A DNA stretch of 64,000 nucleotides from the NCBI GenBank assembly GCA_054601695.1, contig BAAHQB010000062.1, positions 682,001 through 746,000 of the forward strand. The letters are read 5' to 3'. Shown piece after piece: positions 63,203-64,000 of this stretch (its first letter is position 1; the number at the start of each line of letters is the position of its first letter). The stretch is from Amorphochlora amoebiformis (Eukaryota > Cercozoa > Chlorarachniophyceae). The position numbers were made by a program, and so were the translations under genes. The notes under the pieces are model-generated. The model was given only the letters and a program-made list of their open reading frames with translations, was not told where the DNA came from and ran no database searches.

Positions 63203-64000
63203 CCTAAGCTAGTTAGCCTTGTAGTCTCTTACGTGTATGTGTTAGTTGTCCGCGTGTTTCAAGTCATGAGCTCTAGTGAACCTCTTTAAGAACTTTATTT
63301 CATTTTAACGTATACATAAATATGTACATCTAGTATACACATAGTATTAGGCACTATCTAGTATCTAGCCTATGAGAACTTGTGTATACAAGCTAAGACT
63401 GCCAGCACGTACTAGCTATTTATTTACATATACTTACTCGGGATATACTCCGAGTCAAGTTAATGAAAATAAATTACAATTACCTTACGGTGTTCGTTCC
63501 GTACTCTGAGAAGTTTCCGATGAAAATGACTAGAATGACTATATCTAAAGCGTATTACCAGAACCATTTGGCAAGAATCCATGCATCACAGTTTGTCTAT
63601 ACTAGCTATAGCCGGATTTATAGCTATACCTGCAAGTAGATCTTCACGACTATGACACAAGCCACGTTAATTACGTATACTGTCTGAATGGCATGCACCA
63701 CGGCGGCTAGGCGTACGTATGGTACTATTATACGCTCGCTCCAGCTACTTACTACACGCACATATGACTACTATTTGAAACGCCGTTCTCTTGCTGTAGT
63801 GGCTTCCCTTACGTCTACTAATATGCTTTTGGCTTCGTCTTTTACTGTTCCTCCTGGTTGTGTGAGAGGGTTTGTGGGAATGAATATTTGTGGGGGTTTA
63901 TGTATGTATTTATAGATATGTGGTGTGATTATATACATACATATACATACACACGCACATATATATATATATATATGTATATATATGTATGTATATATGT
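63203..64000. other. Right-edge single-copy region downstream of Acl4
   Basis: Holds the Acl4 3' UTR, then mostly single-copy sequence with short partial repeats (TAGTAT, CTAGCTAT), turning to CA/TA repeat after 63940. The 75-codon ORF at 63688-63915 (plus) has no family features, so I do not call it. Confidence 0.5.

Overview
The window is nuclear DNA of an intron-rich, mitochondriate eukaryote, most likely a protist or alga. The signs are canonical GT-AG introns, a nuclear gene whose product begins with a mitochondrial-type leader, protein-only RNase P, a PHD-finger protein and TTAGGG/CCCTAA telomere-type repeats. I do not name a genus. About three quarters of the sequence is simple repeat, mostly (TA)n, lying in introns and spacers. 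Coding exons are short islands (18-250 nt, except in the RNase P and PHD genes) set in this repeat. I rebuilt genes by joining islands with GT/AG borders, matching codon phase and family motifs.

Seven genes are supported. (A) 4153-1486, minus: six exons, 175 codons, possible sedlin-type TRAPP subunit (weak). (B) 7462-5311, minus: five exons, 222 aa helical protein, not recognised. (C) 8053-10570, plus: two exons, PRORP (protein-only RNase P), 595 aa. (D) 30166-11571, minus: 25 exons over 18.6 kb, tRNase Z, 470 aa, with a mitochondrial-type leader. (F) 31900-32930, plus: two exons, PHD-finger protein, 323 aa. (G) 50622-33364, minus: 23 exons, about 396 aa, GCIP/CCNDBP1-like. (H) 50821-63202, plus: 16 exons, 323 aa, Acl4-like TPR chaperone of ribosomal protein uL4. 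Phase closes without a break through each of these chains. C and D are convergent and encode the enzymes for the 5' and 3' ends of tRNA. B/C, D/F and G/H are divergent pairs.

Two recurring patterns stand out. First, many exons of G and H sit beside tandem arrays of decayed partial copies of themselves (exon edge plus splice site plus TA tract), here called exon echoes. Second, most interstitial telomeric arrays lie inside introns. Two introns are almost entirely telomeric repeat, and several splice sites directly abut or are built from CCCTAA units. A small dispersed element with a TGCTGTTA hairpin accompanies the telomeric arrays. Other unusual sequence includes a pure (CG)110 tract, kilobase CT and CT/CA tracts, a G-run minisatellite, and an inverted repeat with GC-rich arms. 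Intergenic stretches hold TA repeat or single-copy promoter-like sequence. I saw no tRNA, rRNA, CRISPR array or autonomous transposon.
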